Shown here: positions 10,771 to 24,720 of the stretch, in pieces
How positions within the stretch are numbered: position 1 is the stretch's first letter
How the letters are laid out: each line of letters opens with the position of its first letter
Assembly (NCBI GenBank): GCA_047495785.1
Contig: JBLDXI010000038.1
Span: 844,882-908,881, forward strand
Length of the DNA: 64,000 nucleotides
Direction of reading: 5' to 3'
Source of the DNA: Lepidodermella squamata
Taxonomy: Eukaryota > Gastrotricha
Notes under the pieces: model-generated
The model's input: the letters and a program-made list of their open reading frames with translations, nothing else
The model's database searches: none
What the model was told of the DNA's origin: nothing
Made by a program: the position numbers and the translations under genes

Positions 10771-13167
10771 ATGTATTCAGTGAAACCAGTAGTAGTGCCG
10801 TTCGAGAAACTCGAAAATCCTCCGAATATATATCACATGCGAAGCTATCATGACAATGCAACTTCCCGTGCGAAAGGCGTTGATACTCAGGATATCGTTG
10901 TTAGACAGAGTGCTGTTATCGAACGACTGGAAAACTTGACCGATCGCATCAAGAAAGCCTGTCAAGCCAAAGGGTATGCTTACGAGCATGCGAAGTCGAA
11001 TTTAGCACTAATTGTGACCATTTTAAGGATTCCCGATGAGCTTCTAGCTTTGCTTGGCCAACCAACATGCTCGAGCGAATCAGCAAATCATAACGAGATC
11101 AAATTAATTTCTAAGAAGTCGAAGCCGTCGCTAGCAACCAGGTAACCGTTTAACTGTTAAAGTTGAACGCTGGTAATCAATATTTTGATTTCAGTCCGCA
11201 TCAGTTTGACGGATACATTGAAATAGTTTGCCACGCTGTAAACATGCCGTTTTCGATTCTAGGTGAGTTTCAGTATTCAATGAATATTTAGCTATTGAGT
11301 GAAGTCAGTGAGTGTTAAGCTACATAGCGTAGAATGGGGTGACTGGGCCTATCAAAAATCGAATATGGCAAAACGAAGACCACAAGAGTAGGTACCGTTG
11401 CCAGGTGATCATTCGTTTCAGTTTTTATTGTTGCAATCTAAGCTACGTTCTTCCGAAGTGGGTTTATTAAGGCTTCGAGATCGGCTCATATATCGCCCTT
11501 AGCTGGCTCACGGTCATTCCACATCCATATGCCATATCCATTTGTGAATAGGGAGTGGTACTTCTTGCCACCAGATTTGGGTTTTCTGCCATGGGATTAG
11601 GGTTTTCCGGCACCAAATATGAAAATCCAAAAATTGCCACTAAATTGAGGTTTCTTGCCACCAAATTGGTCTTTATACCACTGAAACGAGGCTTGCCACC
11701 AATTTAGGGTTTCTTGCCACCAATTTAGTTTTCTTCCCAAAATCAAGAACTGAAGCAACTTTAACAAGATCACGGATTAAAATTTCGGTGCCGAAGTAGC
11801 GTTAGCCACTCGACCACGAATGGCCAGGCCATCCAGAACAACGGATCAGTACTTCTTATCAATCGGCTTGGAACCATGCTTGTGCCCCATCATGAGAACA
11901 TGCTTACAAACCTACAAAAATTACAGATAGTTAACAGATAGACTTCGCCCACTTTGCAGCCTCTTTTAAGCTGGCAAAACGCGTATCGAACGTTTGATAA
12001 TTTTTTAGGCTGCCCCTTTTCCGGCGCGTTTAACGGGCTTAGGTGTAACTTCTGACTCTTGAGATTCCTCTGATGTAGCTGGCTGAATGTTGTCTGATAA
12101 GAGGCGGAGAAGAGACTAAAGCAGGCGACGCCGGAGAAATGGACGGCGAGGCTTTTAATTGTAATCGCTTTCTCCCCATCAAGTAACATGTTGATTCGAA
12201 AGTAAGTTAGGTATTTGTGTTAAAATTCGAATCGTGTAGCAATTTGTGTTGAGGAATTTTCATTGAACTAAAGATTCTTCTAGACGCGTCTTACAATCGC
12301 CGGAAAAGGACGCCAAACGATCGCGCGTATTGTTACGTTCAAGTCTTACCACGCGCCGCTTCTCTAAACGAGCAAAATACTCAGTTTCAGCATTTTTAGT
12401 GGCAAGAAACCCCAAATTGGTGGCAAGAAACCCTAAATTGGTGGCAAGCCTTGTTTCAGTGGTACAAATACCAATTTGGTGGCAAAAAACCTCAATTTAG
12501 TGGCAATTTTTGGATTTTCATATTTGGTGGCAGAAAACCCAAATTTAGTGGCAGAAAGTCCAAAATTAGTGGCAGAAAGCATTTCTCCCATATTTAAGTG
12601 ATTTTTCGCCACAGCATTATCTGATTGGATTGCAATCAATGCCAACCTGGAAATTTTACTGTACGCCCATTCGTCACTGCTTAATGCTGGCACGGCTGAT
12701 TCCCGCAAAATGGAATTAGCTCTGAAAAAGCTTGGCAACAGAGTTGCTTTTACAAATGAATCATCTAAACTTCGGCTGACGGTTCGCATAATTCTTCATG
12801 ATATCAATTCGAACGGTATAGTTTCTTTATTCGAATACGTCATGAAACAATTCATTATGTAATTGAAGCAGAATCTCGCAAACGATTCGAAATTTCGCCT
12901 GTGTTATTTTCTGTCACCGATTATTCGCGGAATCAAACGTCCAGCGAATTGGCCGGTGAAACTATATTATATAGATCCATGTTGCGTTTGTGTGGATACC
13001 TACCGGACGATGCCTTGGTCTCAGAGATGACTGAATTTTCGAAAGCTGCTGGCGACTTGCTGTTCGCCTCTTCTAAAACAATCAAATCATTTAAACCGTT
13101 GAATCAGCCTGAATCTCATACGTCATGTGCGACTTCACTTTTAAAGTCCTTGCAAGCTGCTGTTTGA
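10771..13167 (+). CDS. AIMP2: Aminoacyl-tRNA synthetase complex-interacting protein 2-like
   Basis: Four exons: 10771-11141, 11195-11262, 12615-12815 and 12872-13167. Phases agree and give 311 residues (human AIMP2: 320). AIMP2 (p38/JTV-1) is the scaffold that holds the multi-synthetase complex together. The N-terminus MYSVKPVVV and the later NIYHMRSYHDN match the family start. A helical stretch QSAVIERLENLTDRIKKA corresponds to its leucine-zipper segment. The C-terminal half (LSDWIAINANLEILL, LALKKLGNRVAF, ETILYRSMLRLCGYLP) follows the degenerate GST-C fold of AIMP2, but identity is low. The second intron is 1.35 kb because it carries a palindromic repeat element. AATAAA at 13310 ends the gene. 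The exons fit one frame, but the family call rests mainly on the N-terminus and overall length. Confidence 0.78.
11561..12580. mobile_element. Palindromic repeat element inside AIMP2 intron 2
   Basis: Arms at about 11561-11738 and 12398-12580 are inverted copies of each other with scattered differences. Each arm is itself built of roughly 20-bp tandem subrepeats around the motif TGGTGGCAAGAAACCC with neighbouring AAATT. The roughly 660-bp interior has no coding frame I recognise. It lies wholly within an intron in a gene whose frame stays open. Confidence 0.8.
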
Positions 13168-13922
13168 GTCGACTAGTCTTGTAAAATCGACGTTTTGACA
13201 TTTATAAACATTTTAACCGCCTCACCTTCGATGAATATGATTTTCACCTTGTTTACATGATTTCATTTTTCTTTTGTGACCACATGGATAACCCAGTATT
13301 TTTTAAGTTAATAAAATGCGTGTTGCTTCACAACTGATGTTTTTGGCTGGATGAAAATGGCCTTGAAATATGGAATACGATATTTAGGTAACTAGTTTCG
13401 TCAGCCCATCTCACTTATATATCAAGGGCGAAAAATTATGAAAATATAGATCATTCGCAACTAACGGTACCTATACCAATCAGTAACTCAGGCTCAGGCG
13501 ACAACGTTGCTGCACAAAGAGTTGAGAATGCTGAGGTGAAGCTTTGAACAACCAGCAATGATACTGATGGACCTTCACACCTATATGACAACAACGCTTA
13601 AGGAGGTCAAGAAAATAAGTTTTATTATTATCGATTTTGACTCATTATTGTTGTACATGATTTCGATCTCCAGGAAATAACTTTTCCAGCCTACTTATCA
13701 CAGAATATCTTTTGATTTTTAGTTTAAAGTTGAGTCTGTATGAGATTCCTTACTATTGAGTGAAAATTCTATTCCGGCCGACATGTGCTAATAGGAAACA
13801 GGAAAGGAGGGAACATCAAGCGAAACAGCCAAATGAAATAATTATTAAGAGCTAATCATTGTCATGAATACACGCGACTTCCTATCCAGTCGATTGTTTC
13901 TCTCAGCGATGGCCGCCATCGC
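13168..13922. other. Convergent 3' flanks of AIMP2 and tektin
   Basis: Contains AATAAA at 13310 (+) for AIMP2 and its complement near 13621 for tektin. No further gene seen. Confidence 0.55.
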
Positions 13923-16900
13923 TCACAGCTTTAATAACAAACAACACGTGGAGCCTGTGGGAATAGGAGTTAAAGTCATGCTTGAACACAAATTCCATTA
14001 CTCACCAATGGGAAAGCTCGTCGCATTCCTTGTTGAAGGTAAAAATGGAACAGTCGTAAATATATTCAAATTGAGCTAAAAAAATCAAGTCACTTACCTA
14101 GGCATTTCTCCCTAAAAAATAAACCAGGAATTACTATTGTTACTGCTGATATATTAACTTGGTAAGTTTACCTGTCCAGAAAGATCGAATTGTTTTTCAC
14201 AGCAAGATCATGTTCAAGGGTGGATTTTGTCATGAGAAGTTGCTGTAATGTGGCTTCTGCATAACGGTGTTAATTATTGTCGTAAGTTGGCGTGCTTAAC
14301 GTTTACAAAAACTTGAACATACCCGATGCTCTTAAACGGGCATTTAAGGCGTCTACACTCTCGTAGATTTGATGTACTTCCTCAACAAGGCGATGCTAAA
14401 AATTAAAGGCGATATGAGCGGAATATCGTCGTTAACAACTAATACATACTTGTGCCGGATCTCGTGTGGCCTCGGCGTTCGGGCGGTGCGTGCGTACTTC
14501 CAACCGCGTCTGGGCGACTTTCAAGGGGTTCTCTTGCTCTTGAATAGAGCGTCGCAGAAATTCGACGTTTTGCTCCATATCGAAGATTTCTTGGCAAACG
14601 CGGCTCAGGTGCGCTTGCGTTCTGTTGCGAGCTATAAATTCAAATCAAATGTTGTCAGTGTCTCGAGTTATCTACCGTAATCTTCACATTTTGAAATGTG
14701 ATAGAACCGGAGATAGTTTGCGAAGAATACTTATATTTCGCTTGGATTTGGAACCTGGGCCAAGCTACCATTCAAATCATCCCGTTGATAAATGAACCAG
14801 GGACCAAGGATTCAATTAACAGGGACCATGGACAAAGAGGAATCTTTCAGGTTTGAACACATGAAATGCTGGGAATCTATCTTTTTGGTCCATTTAAATG
14901 GGTGAAACTAATTCCTGAGAGGGCGATACATGACGCATGCTGTAATGGACTATCTCTTTCCCCATAAAAATGCATTTTACGCTAAGGAATGAAGATGACC
15001 CATAATATATTCGTTGAATCTTCAAACCTTCAGTTGTTTCTTGCACTCGGCGAGACAGCTCTGCATTCACCGAGTTCCAAGCTTGCCACATGTCATTAGC
15101 ACATTCGTCCAAGGCCTATAAACCACATTTTCATTAAAATGAAGTTGACGATAGCAGCCGACTGAATACATACCTTAGCTATGTCTGCGCGAAGTTCTTG
15201 TGATCTTGCGCGCTCACCTAGGATACACAATTAATTAGACAGGTGATCGTGGAAGTTTCGCAGCTATAATAACATACTTTGAGACCGAAGGATGTGTGAC
15301 TCGGTCAATCTAGCCCAAGTTTCCGGCACAGTTGTAGTGTTATCCACTCGCTCTATTCCTAATGGTATTATAATCATATCAACAATGAAAAAGTTGATTA
15401 TTATTTTTAGATTACTTACCGTTAACCAAAGCTACCCCGCGGCTGGAGTTTCGAAGGGCAGCTGCGCTTTGATCTGCCATTAGAGCAACAAATTTATCGC
15501 GGCTGTCGTTTTCCAACTCATGTAGAGTAGCGCGGTCAACCGCCATTTGGCCATTGGTTCTGCAATAATTCATATTTCACCCCTGTTTCTTTGCAATAAA
15601 AGAAAAAATACCGCTCCAGCAAACTGCGCATTCGCTCTTGACAACGTCTCACCACATCCACCTCTATTAACATGAGTAAATTATCTCATCATCGAAACCG
15701 TTTCTTGTTTAGGGATATATAACTCACCACTGAGTAGAGACCGTTCCACATTGTCATGAACTAGAAAAATGAGTATATTTTCGTTGTTATATCAAAAGAG
15801 CATCGTAAAAACAAACCTAGTTCAATGCCCTGCCGTTTTTCCCGCTCATACAAACATTCTTGGGCGATTTGCAACGGTACTGCAGCTTCAGCAAGCGATT
15901 TTTCTAGGCATCGTTTAGATTCCGCCAAGTTTGCCATCTCTCGGTTAAGAGCATCGGTCTCATTAGATAGCTCGCTGCGCCAGAATTCGATGTCGGAGAT
16001 TCTTTCGCCGAGACGTTTTCCAGATTCATCCTATTATTTGATTGATTGATTTCATTGGCTTTCTGAGTTTATTCGCGTTTCATCTAAATTTTTACCTGAG
16101 CTCTACGTGTGCGTTCTTCAACTTCTCTTGCCATGCGAGAAGCTTCCATTCTTAAACGTTCGCCTGCTGATTTGAGTTTGTCAGCCGCCAGCCAGTTGAA
16201 GGAATTTACTCGCTGCCATTCGTTGGGCGAGTAACGCGTGTAAAGAGCAGCGCGAGTGGCGGCCAAGACATTGGGCGTTCTCAGGGGATCCACCGTATCT
16301 AAATGAAGCTGCGCACTGATTGGAGCAGGAGCACTACGGCTAATGCTTCCGGCAGCTCGGAGCCGGGGCGCGGAAACCGATTGAGACATGAAAGGCGACA
16401 AGCTTTATACGAATAATGCAACGGTATTATTTTTTGTCGACATCACAATAAGAGAATAGGGGAAATATGGGCACAGTTTCGATTATTTAATTGTTAGCCC
16501 AAGACTAGCCTAGATCTTTCACAAAATTTACCTGCTGCTCGATAAGCCTGGAGGAGGACTTGACGCAGGTGCACAAAGAGCGCCTAATACGAAAATGATA
16601 AAAGTGGTAAGAATATAATTGGCACAATATTAGAACATCTTCATACCGGCAGAAGCACCTGGTCTAAAATCCAGCGTAGTGTAAGCCCTGCGCATAGGCG
16701 TAGGATTAGGATGAGTATCGGTCGTGCTATCAAAATAGAAAATTATTTCCGTGAGATGAACATTTTGATCGACTATTTTGGTATTACTTGAAATATCTTG
16801 GATTAGGATCTGATGTTTGATTCAGGATACTCGGCAATCCTCCAGAATCTACTCCATTTCGAGCGAACATATCTGTCCGACCCGTAGGTGTTGTTAGATA

Positions 16901-16975
16901 CGCAGCAGTAGCCGTCGAACCCATGTAATGTGCGGCATTGACACCGTTCATTGGGTTCATAGTTGCGGTCGCCAT
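13923..16975 (-). CDS. TEKT: Tektin
   Basis: Sixteen exons from 16975 down to 13923, phases all consistent, 552 residues. Exon starts: 16975, 16726, 16583, 16402, 16030, 15760, 15663, 15559, 15352, 15217, 15115, 14631, 14395, 14256, 14111 and 13954. Tektins are coiled-coil filament proteins on doublet microtubules of cilia and flagella. Landmarks: [51 protein letters not shown] followed by [34 protein letters not shown]; then [14 protein letters not shown] and IFLDREKCLG. The normally invariant RPNVELCRD signature reads [10 protein letters not shown] proline/threonine-rich N-terminal region of about 90 residues resembles TEKT3. Exon 15 is only 14 bases long. The last exon (13 codons) is the weakest part. 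Which tektin paralogue this is cannot be settled. Confidence 0.92.
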
Positions 16976-19900
16976 ATATACAGCTATATACCAACCTCAA
17001 TTTAAATATTCTATATTATGGGAATGATTTTTCAACTTCGCTTGCCGAAGAATGTTCATGCAACAACTGATGCATTTTTATGAGTAATAATCAAAATTGT
17101 ATTGGTCATAAGAACGTATTAACTTGAAGTCACAGTCGAAAATTTAACGAAACGTTTTAAAAGAGAAGCTCCTTATACGACCCTAACAAGCTCTCAGTGC
17201 CCTTAAGCAATGAGGCGAAGTCCTGTAGCTATTGATAAAATTTTCCTCAAAAAGTATTTACGGCGTCATTCATCACGACTGACCTGCCGTTGGATACAAT
17301 CTCAAGGAGCCTCACTTTTTGCCCTATATAGAATGGTTTACACAGTTATATTATTATCTATATAATTCAAAAAATGTAGGCGGATTAATTGGCTTCCTTT
17401 CGAGATAAACATATTGTACAGCAGTGCATTCTTACCTGTATTTTGAGCATCAGAGATCAGAGATATCGATATAAAACTCAAATGTTACCGTTCAAAATGT
17501 TGAACAAAGTATCAATAATATCACTTATCAGCGGTCAAATATAATAACATATTATCATCTGAAAGCAATATGTGTTTACTTTCGTAGTCACTATTATAAT
17601 GTACGAGAGAAAACCGATTATAATTCATCTTTGATTCAACAGATAAGTGCGCTCATTTTTATTCCGAAAAACGGATGAAAATGAAGAACTGCGCCTTGGT
17701 CTTTTTTCAAAATGAAATTTTTCGAAAGCTGATTGGCTCGCGTCATTGTCTCAAAACATCAGAAATTTCCTACAACAGGGAAGAAAGTAAGAGCGCAGAG
17801 GCCAGCGCAGGGGCCAGCGCGGAAGCTATGGAAGAAGAAGAAGAAGAAGAAGGAAGAGAGATAAGAAGAAGAGTGGAAGAATGAGAGAGGGAAGAAGGGA
17901 AGATAGAAAAGGAAGACTTTCCATGCACTCAAGTCAGATAGAGCAAATCATTTTTTAAAAGACGCGTCTGTGAAAAATAGCGCATGGAAAGAAATCATGC
18001 CGTACGTATGTGAGTTTTTGTGTATGTATGTGTCATGTTATATTGCTGGATGAGAGAAAGAATCAAGAATAGCCAGTGTGTCACCAGGTAACCGTCACCC
18101 AGGGTTTCTATTGAACGTGCGCACTATATCGATCCGCACCCTCATTTCAAGCAGCAGCAGCGGCGGCAGCGACGGCAGCGCAGAAAAAAACAACGCCATT
18201 CTACTTGTATATTCCAGCACCTCGAGCTGCCTGCGCTAACCAGTGGTATCGATAGGTATACATCGTCTCGCAAATAGCAGCAATCATTGCTTGCCACACG
18301 TTTAGTAGAAACCCGCCATAATACAGGCATAATCGATCAGTATAATTTACTATAGCAATTTGGATTGCTAAGTTGAATTTATAATAATATTGTAAGGAAG
18401 TGATTTCTTTTGAAAAATTACAAGCGAGGCAATGCTAATAATATGCGATCGATATATTCGTGACAGCCATATACAGCCATATACACATGTGGTTGTAATA
18501 TCTACGAAGACCGCAGTTATTTATGTTTATCATCTGGTTTCAGGCGGGGCAATCGATGTAGACGTGGAGTGTTCCACTTGCCATTTCTGTTATATTATTC
18601 CGGTTTTTGTTCGTTGAATTTCATCCAATTCATTGGAACATGAGATTTTTTTGTACAGCTAAGGAATGCGGGAATCGGCTTCGTTCTTAGTCGAAGGAGA
18701 TAAACGCCGAACTACATCGTTGTCAAACTGACGTTGCTGTGGAGCAGTCATGAGTTAAAATTGGACTTGAAAAGCTAAAAAGAACCTCTCATTGTTTGTT
18801 AGGTATTTGCAAGTTGAAATAGATTCCAATTCAGATGTTTCAAAATAGAAGTCGGTGTTACTGTTAATGTTACGCTTGATGGGACTAATCCAACGACATC
18901 AGCATTCGGAGCTTGAAAAATAATACATTTCAGGGTAATAACGAAGATAATTTCGAATCCTCTTTATTCGATTTAGGTATCAAATCATCAAAAACATTAT
19001 AGGAAAGTTTGACATCAGAGATCAACACAGAATATTCATGAGTAAAAAACATTTGAACGCGCGTACCACAAATAATCGTCTACAGACTGAGATCACTTCA
19101 GCAACAACAATTTAATTAGAGACAGAATCTACCCTTCGACGACAGACACCTTTCAAAAGTGCTTCGAAAACCTACGATGGCCGACATCATTTTCATTCAG
19201 ATTGAATTCAAGAATCATTCACGGCGTTAGCGAGAAAAATTATTCTACAACGTTTCCAACTTCAAGGGTACTATTTGAAATTATTTAAGATGAACTGACT
19301 GTAAAATTTAACTTGTGCAATAAGTGTACTTCGCCTATTACAATTAAATGCTGAAAATCATGGTGTTAATTAGTGTTTCCTCGCACGATAATTAAACAAA
19401 ACGCAATTATGTAGCCAATCAGATAGGCATATTTTCTTGTAGCTCAATCGGAGCTATATAGTACACTGTGAAATAAACGCAAGTAACAAGAGCATAATTC
19501 TTGACAATCAAATATGCATCCTTCGGTTTCATCCGTGTTGCTCTGAGTAAGCTCTATCGACGCCTGCACCTACATCAAATATCTTCAAATCTTGAACATT
19601 CGAACGTGTTGACTCTTTAGTAGAGGCCATTTTAATCGGAGCAGTTGCCGGCAGCGCCCATTTTACATCAACAGCTTCCAGATCAGTCCCGATACCTAGA
19701 CAAACAAAAAATATTATCAGGACGCCTGGGGACTAGCAGCGTTCGATCACATAACGAAGCCTACACCGCATCGCCATGCGTGCAAGGAGCTTTTCAAACC
19801 ATTAGTAACATGAGAAAGTCCTTTACGTTAATAATAACTACCTCTACCTAATTGTTATGCCGGTTGAGAAAGTTCAAGCCAGCGAAGCTCATTTCACCTC

Positions 19901-20284
19901 GGCAGAAATCGAATGAAAATGAAAGTGTTTGAAAGCTCATGAGCAAATGTTTGACGTCCTATCGAAAGGATGATTTAGGAATGAGGGAAGGCCTATTCAG
20001 TTAAAAAGTCTTAGTTAAAGATAAAGCTACTTTTTGAAAGTTCAAGCTTATCCGCTACATTCAAAAGATTTCGCTAAGACAAAGCGGCAAAAAATGAAGA
20101 TTTATTATAGTTGTTTATTCCTTAATGTTAAACTAAGACCTTTTCTGACCTAAGGGGAATTTTCATGAACCTTATTTCAATTTAAATAGAACGATTAATT
20201 CTATTATCATAGGCTTAAGCGAGTAGTGAGGTTTATACTCTACGCTGTAGCTAAGTTGGCTATCCACAGCATGAATTTCAACAG
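16976..20284. other. 3.3-kb intergenic region, no gene recognised
   Basis: Lies upstream of tektin and downstream of the FAM13-like gene (AATAAA complement near 20114). It holds a GAA-rich purine tract at 17828-17905, a GT-rich stretch near 18000-18040 and a short (CAG/CGG)-like run at 18150-18182. Short open frames show no family resemblance. Confidence 0.5.
17828..17910. repeat. GAA-rich polypurine tract
   Basis: About 80 bases almost entirely of A and G with an (AAG)n core. Low-complexity sequence; the short open frame across it is not credible as a gene. Confidence 0.75.
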
Positions 20285-21760
20285 TTAATGACACTCACCT
20301 TCTTCGACATGACGGTGACGGCGCTGCTCTGTTGAGTGACGATTTTGCGAACGGCCAAGACCACCGGAAGTAAGCCGTTTTAACTCACGGTACTTTTCGT
20401 AAAGAGGACGAACTATTTGTCGTTCCACTTTATCGATTGGTCTCCCGTAGCTGGATTCTAGCTGTAACAATGCACGCTGCAGAGCTGTAACATATAACAG
20501 CATAGCAACATAGAGCATAAACTCGATATAAATATTTTCCACCCACCTATTTTCTCTTCAATAGATGAAATGGAAGATTTCCTCGCCAGCAATCCGCTGT
20601 TTGTATGACTAACAATGCCAAAGCGATCGCACAATATTTGAACAATCCTACTGAGGTGAGCTATTCGACTGTTATGATGATCACTGATATGACAGCAAAG
20701 CAAAGAAATAATAAAAGTTATTCTCAGCACTATTCACTCACCTTGTTCCAAGATGCAAATGCGTTCCTGGTCGACCGTTATGAAAACTCAGCGAATTTGT
20801 ATTATTATGGGCTTGTAATATTGCTGATTTCGTATTTGTCAATTCATCTTTATCATCGGCATCTTCGGTTTTGTGGCCGTCATCATCATCGCCATCATCA
20901 TCCTCAGGGCACGCGGAAGAAAAATCACATTTGCTGACACTCAGTTGATTGCTTGATTTACTACAATTGAGAGTTATTTCACGAGACTTGGAGGGTACGG
21001 ATTCGACTCGGCTTTGTTGCTGTGGTAATTGAAGTTGTGAAGTAGACATAACAGATTGTATCGCATTTGCATCGATTGGCAAACGATGGAATAGCCTTTC
21101 CCTGATAACTGATCGAATTACTGCGAGCCATAAGTTTTGAAAATCTGCATTGACCTGTCGATCACAGTCATAAACTTCGGCCGCAGAACAGCTACTGGGC
21201 TTCAGTATCAATCTCTCCGTAAGCTTTGTCAGCTTAGACAGCCTTGCAAGACCTGTTAGAGACTCTGGACAACCGAACAAGCCTGGGGCAAATACGACAG
21301 CTAATTGAGCAGCGCCCATTCGGGTTACATCCGAGGACTCGATTAATTTGTTTAACATTCGTAAAATAGCCAAGGCTGACCTTCGGCTGTCAGCACTGAT
21401 CGTAGAAAAGCTCCTGCTTATTTGATTGTCAAGGACGGTATCCTGGACATCGGCGTAATCAAGTGTACCATCGTCCTTATCGACGATGGAGCCAACTGCC
21501 AATAATAGTGGTTCTGGAAGCTCAGCCAGTAAAAGCTTGAGAAGGCTAGCCACAGAGTAAGGGTCCGCGAATTTTACACCGCTGGTAAGATCTCGATAGA
21601 ACGCGATCCCCTCATCTTCATTAAGACGGTTTCGTAAAGCCTTGACAGACGTTTGATTAGGACAAACCCGGAATATACCTTCTTGGTCATGTCCGAAAGT
21701 CAGCAGATAATCACAAATTTTTTCTATAATTCTTCCAATTCCTTCGCTTTGAGAAGACAT
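20285..21760 (-). CDS. FAM13: FAM13-like RhoGAP protein
   Basis: Three exons: 21760-20742, 20668-20547 and 20484-20285; 446 residues. Residues 7-185 form a RhoGAP domain with the arginine finger in GIFRVCPNQ (Arg31), SVASLLKLLLAELPEPLL and MGAAQLAVVFAPGLFG, which stimulates GTP hydrolysis by Rho-family GTPases. A long Ser/Gln and acidic linker (PEDDDGDDDDGHKTEDADD) follows. The two last exons carry the FAM13 C-terminal signature ALQRALLQLESSYGRP and ERQIVRPLYEKYRELK. That pairing identifies the FAM13A/B/C family, though the protein is much shorter than vertebrate FAM13A. The start at 21760 is uncertain: RhoGAP domains usually have 10-20 more residues before SEGIG, so an upstream exon may exist. 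The gene is divergent with TMEM184. Confidence 0.85.
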
Positions 21761-22860
21761 CGCAGATGGAGATTGGGCACGATAAATATTATGCTCCAGT
21801 CATACTATCGGCTATCGGCTATTCATCATCGGCAGAGATTCAAGCCGCAATCGAATGGATCATTTGAGCCAGCATGAACCATTTCACAGCTCCTCCTAAT
21901 TTAGGACAGGATTCGCGCCAAGGTGATAAATCTCATTCTCATCAAGGGAAGGATCGATTTTAGAGTTGACCAATCTTGCAAGAATAAGTCTTAGAAGAGG
22001 AATTCCCCTCGATAAATTTTTTTTATTAATGATGATCAATAATCAATAAGTATTGACGTAGATAGTTAAATAAAATATGTAAATCTATGTTTAAATACTT
22101 ACATATTCAAAAATGATCAGTGTTTATAAAAATTAGAAAAATAATTCATTAATGAATCAGGGGTAGTCTGTTTGAGGGTTGTTTTAAATAAATAAGAATA
22201 TGTATGAAAGGTGGTGCAAAGAAAGTTGTTGGGTGGAGGGTGGAGGTGGTGAGTCATCATTGAACATATTATCTACTGGGTCTTCCATAACATTTTGCTT
22301 ACAGCTGCTCAGGACTCTAGAATCTCATATCGAAGCAACTAAATGGATAAAATTGGTTGGCCTATGTTTTTTAAAACGGTTATACCAGCAAGTTACTTCC
22401 GCTATTCTGATGATGTTGATATGCAGTCTCAAACTCACCCTCCTCGCCTGATGAGGCAATCTGTTAATTGAAGGAGTCACTCCCTTCTCATGCTCGTGTT
22501 GACGTCAAGCGAAGTGTGTTGGAGAGGCGATGATCGAGAGCTATGAGCTATGGACACGGGTCTACGCGTGGCTGGCATTAAAGGGTAATGGGTGAAGGGT
22601 GATAATGTTAAATGTTACCCGTTACTCGCCGCATCCTTAATGGTCAGTAGCTAGTAGCTCGGGCGACCATCTAAGATCATCCTCCTTTGCACACGGCTCA
22701 CGCTGAGGAAGTGCGGCTGTTAAACTCTTTGGAGCTTAGGTTGATCACGTCAGCTTACAACGGCCGGAGTGTCGTCTTGGCTCTTGACAAAACTCTTGAT
22801 CTGTTCAGATGGAATTGTGTTTTTACATTTTAGATTTTACCCACCGTAGTGTAGATTGAG
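21761..22860. promoter_or_regulatory. Shared upstream region of FAM13-like and TMEM184 genes
   Basis: 1.1 kb between two divergent start codons with no gene. It contains a perfect palindromic TGACGTCA at 22500-22507, the consensus cAMP-response/ATF-binding element; a match of this length can occur by chance. No TATA box is assignable. Confidence 0.45.

Positions 22861-24720
<1,860 letters not shown>

Noticed and set aside
20605-20937. 110-codon + frame opposite the FAM13-like gene
   Set aside because: Antisense to exons with matched splice phases; His-rich run is the complement of an acidic linker.
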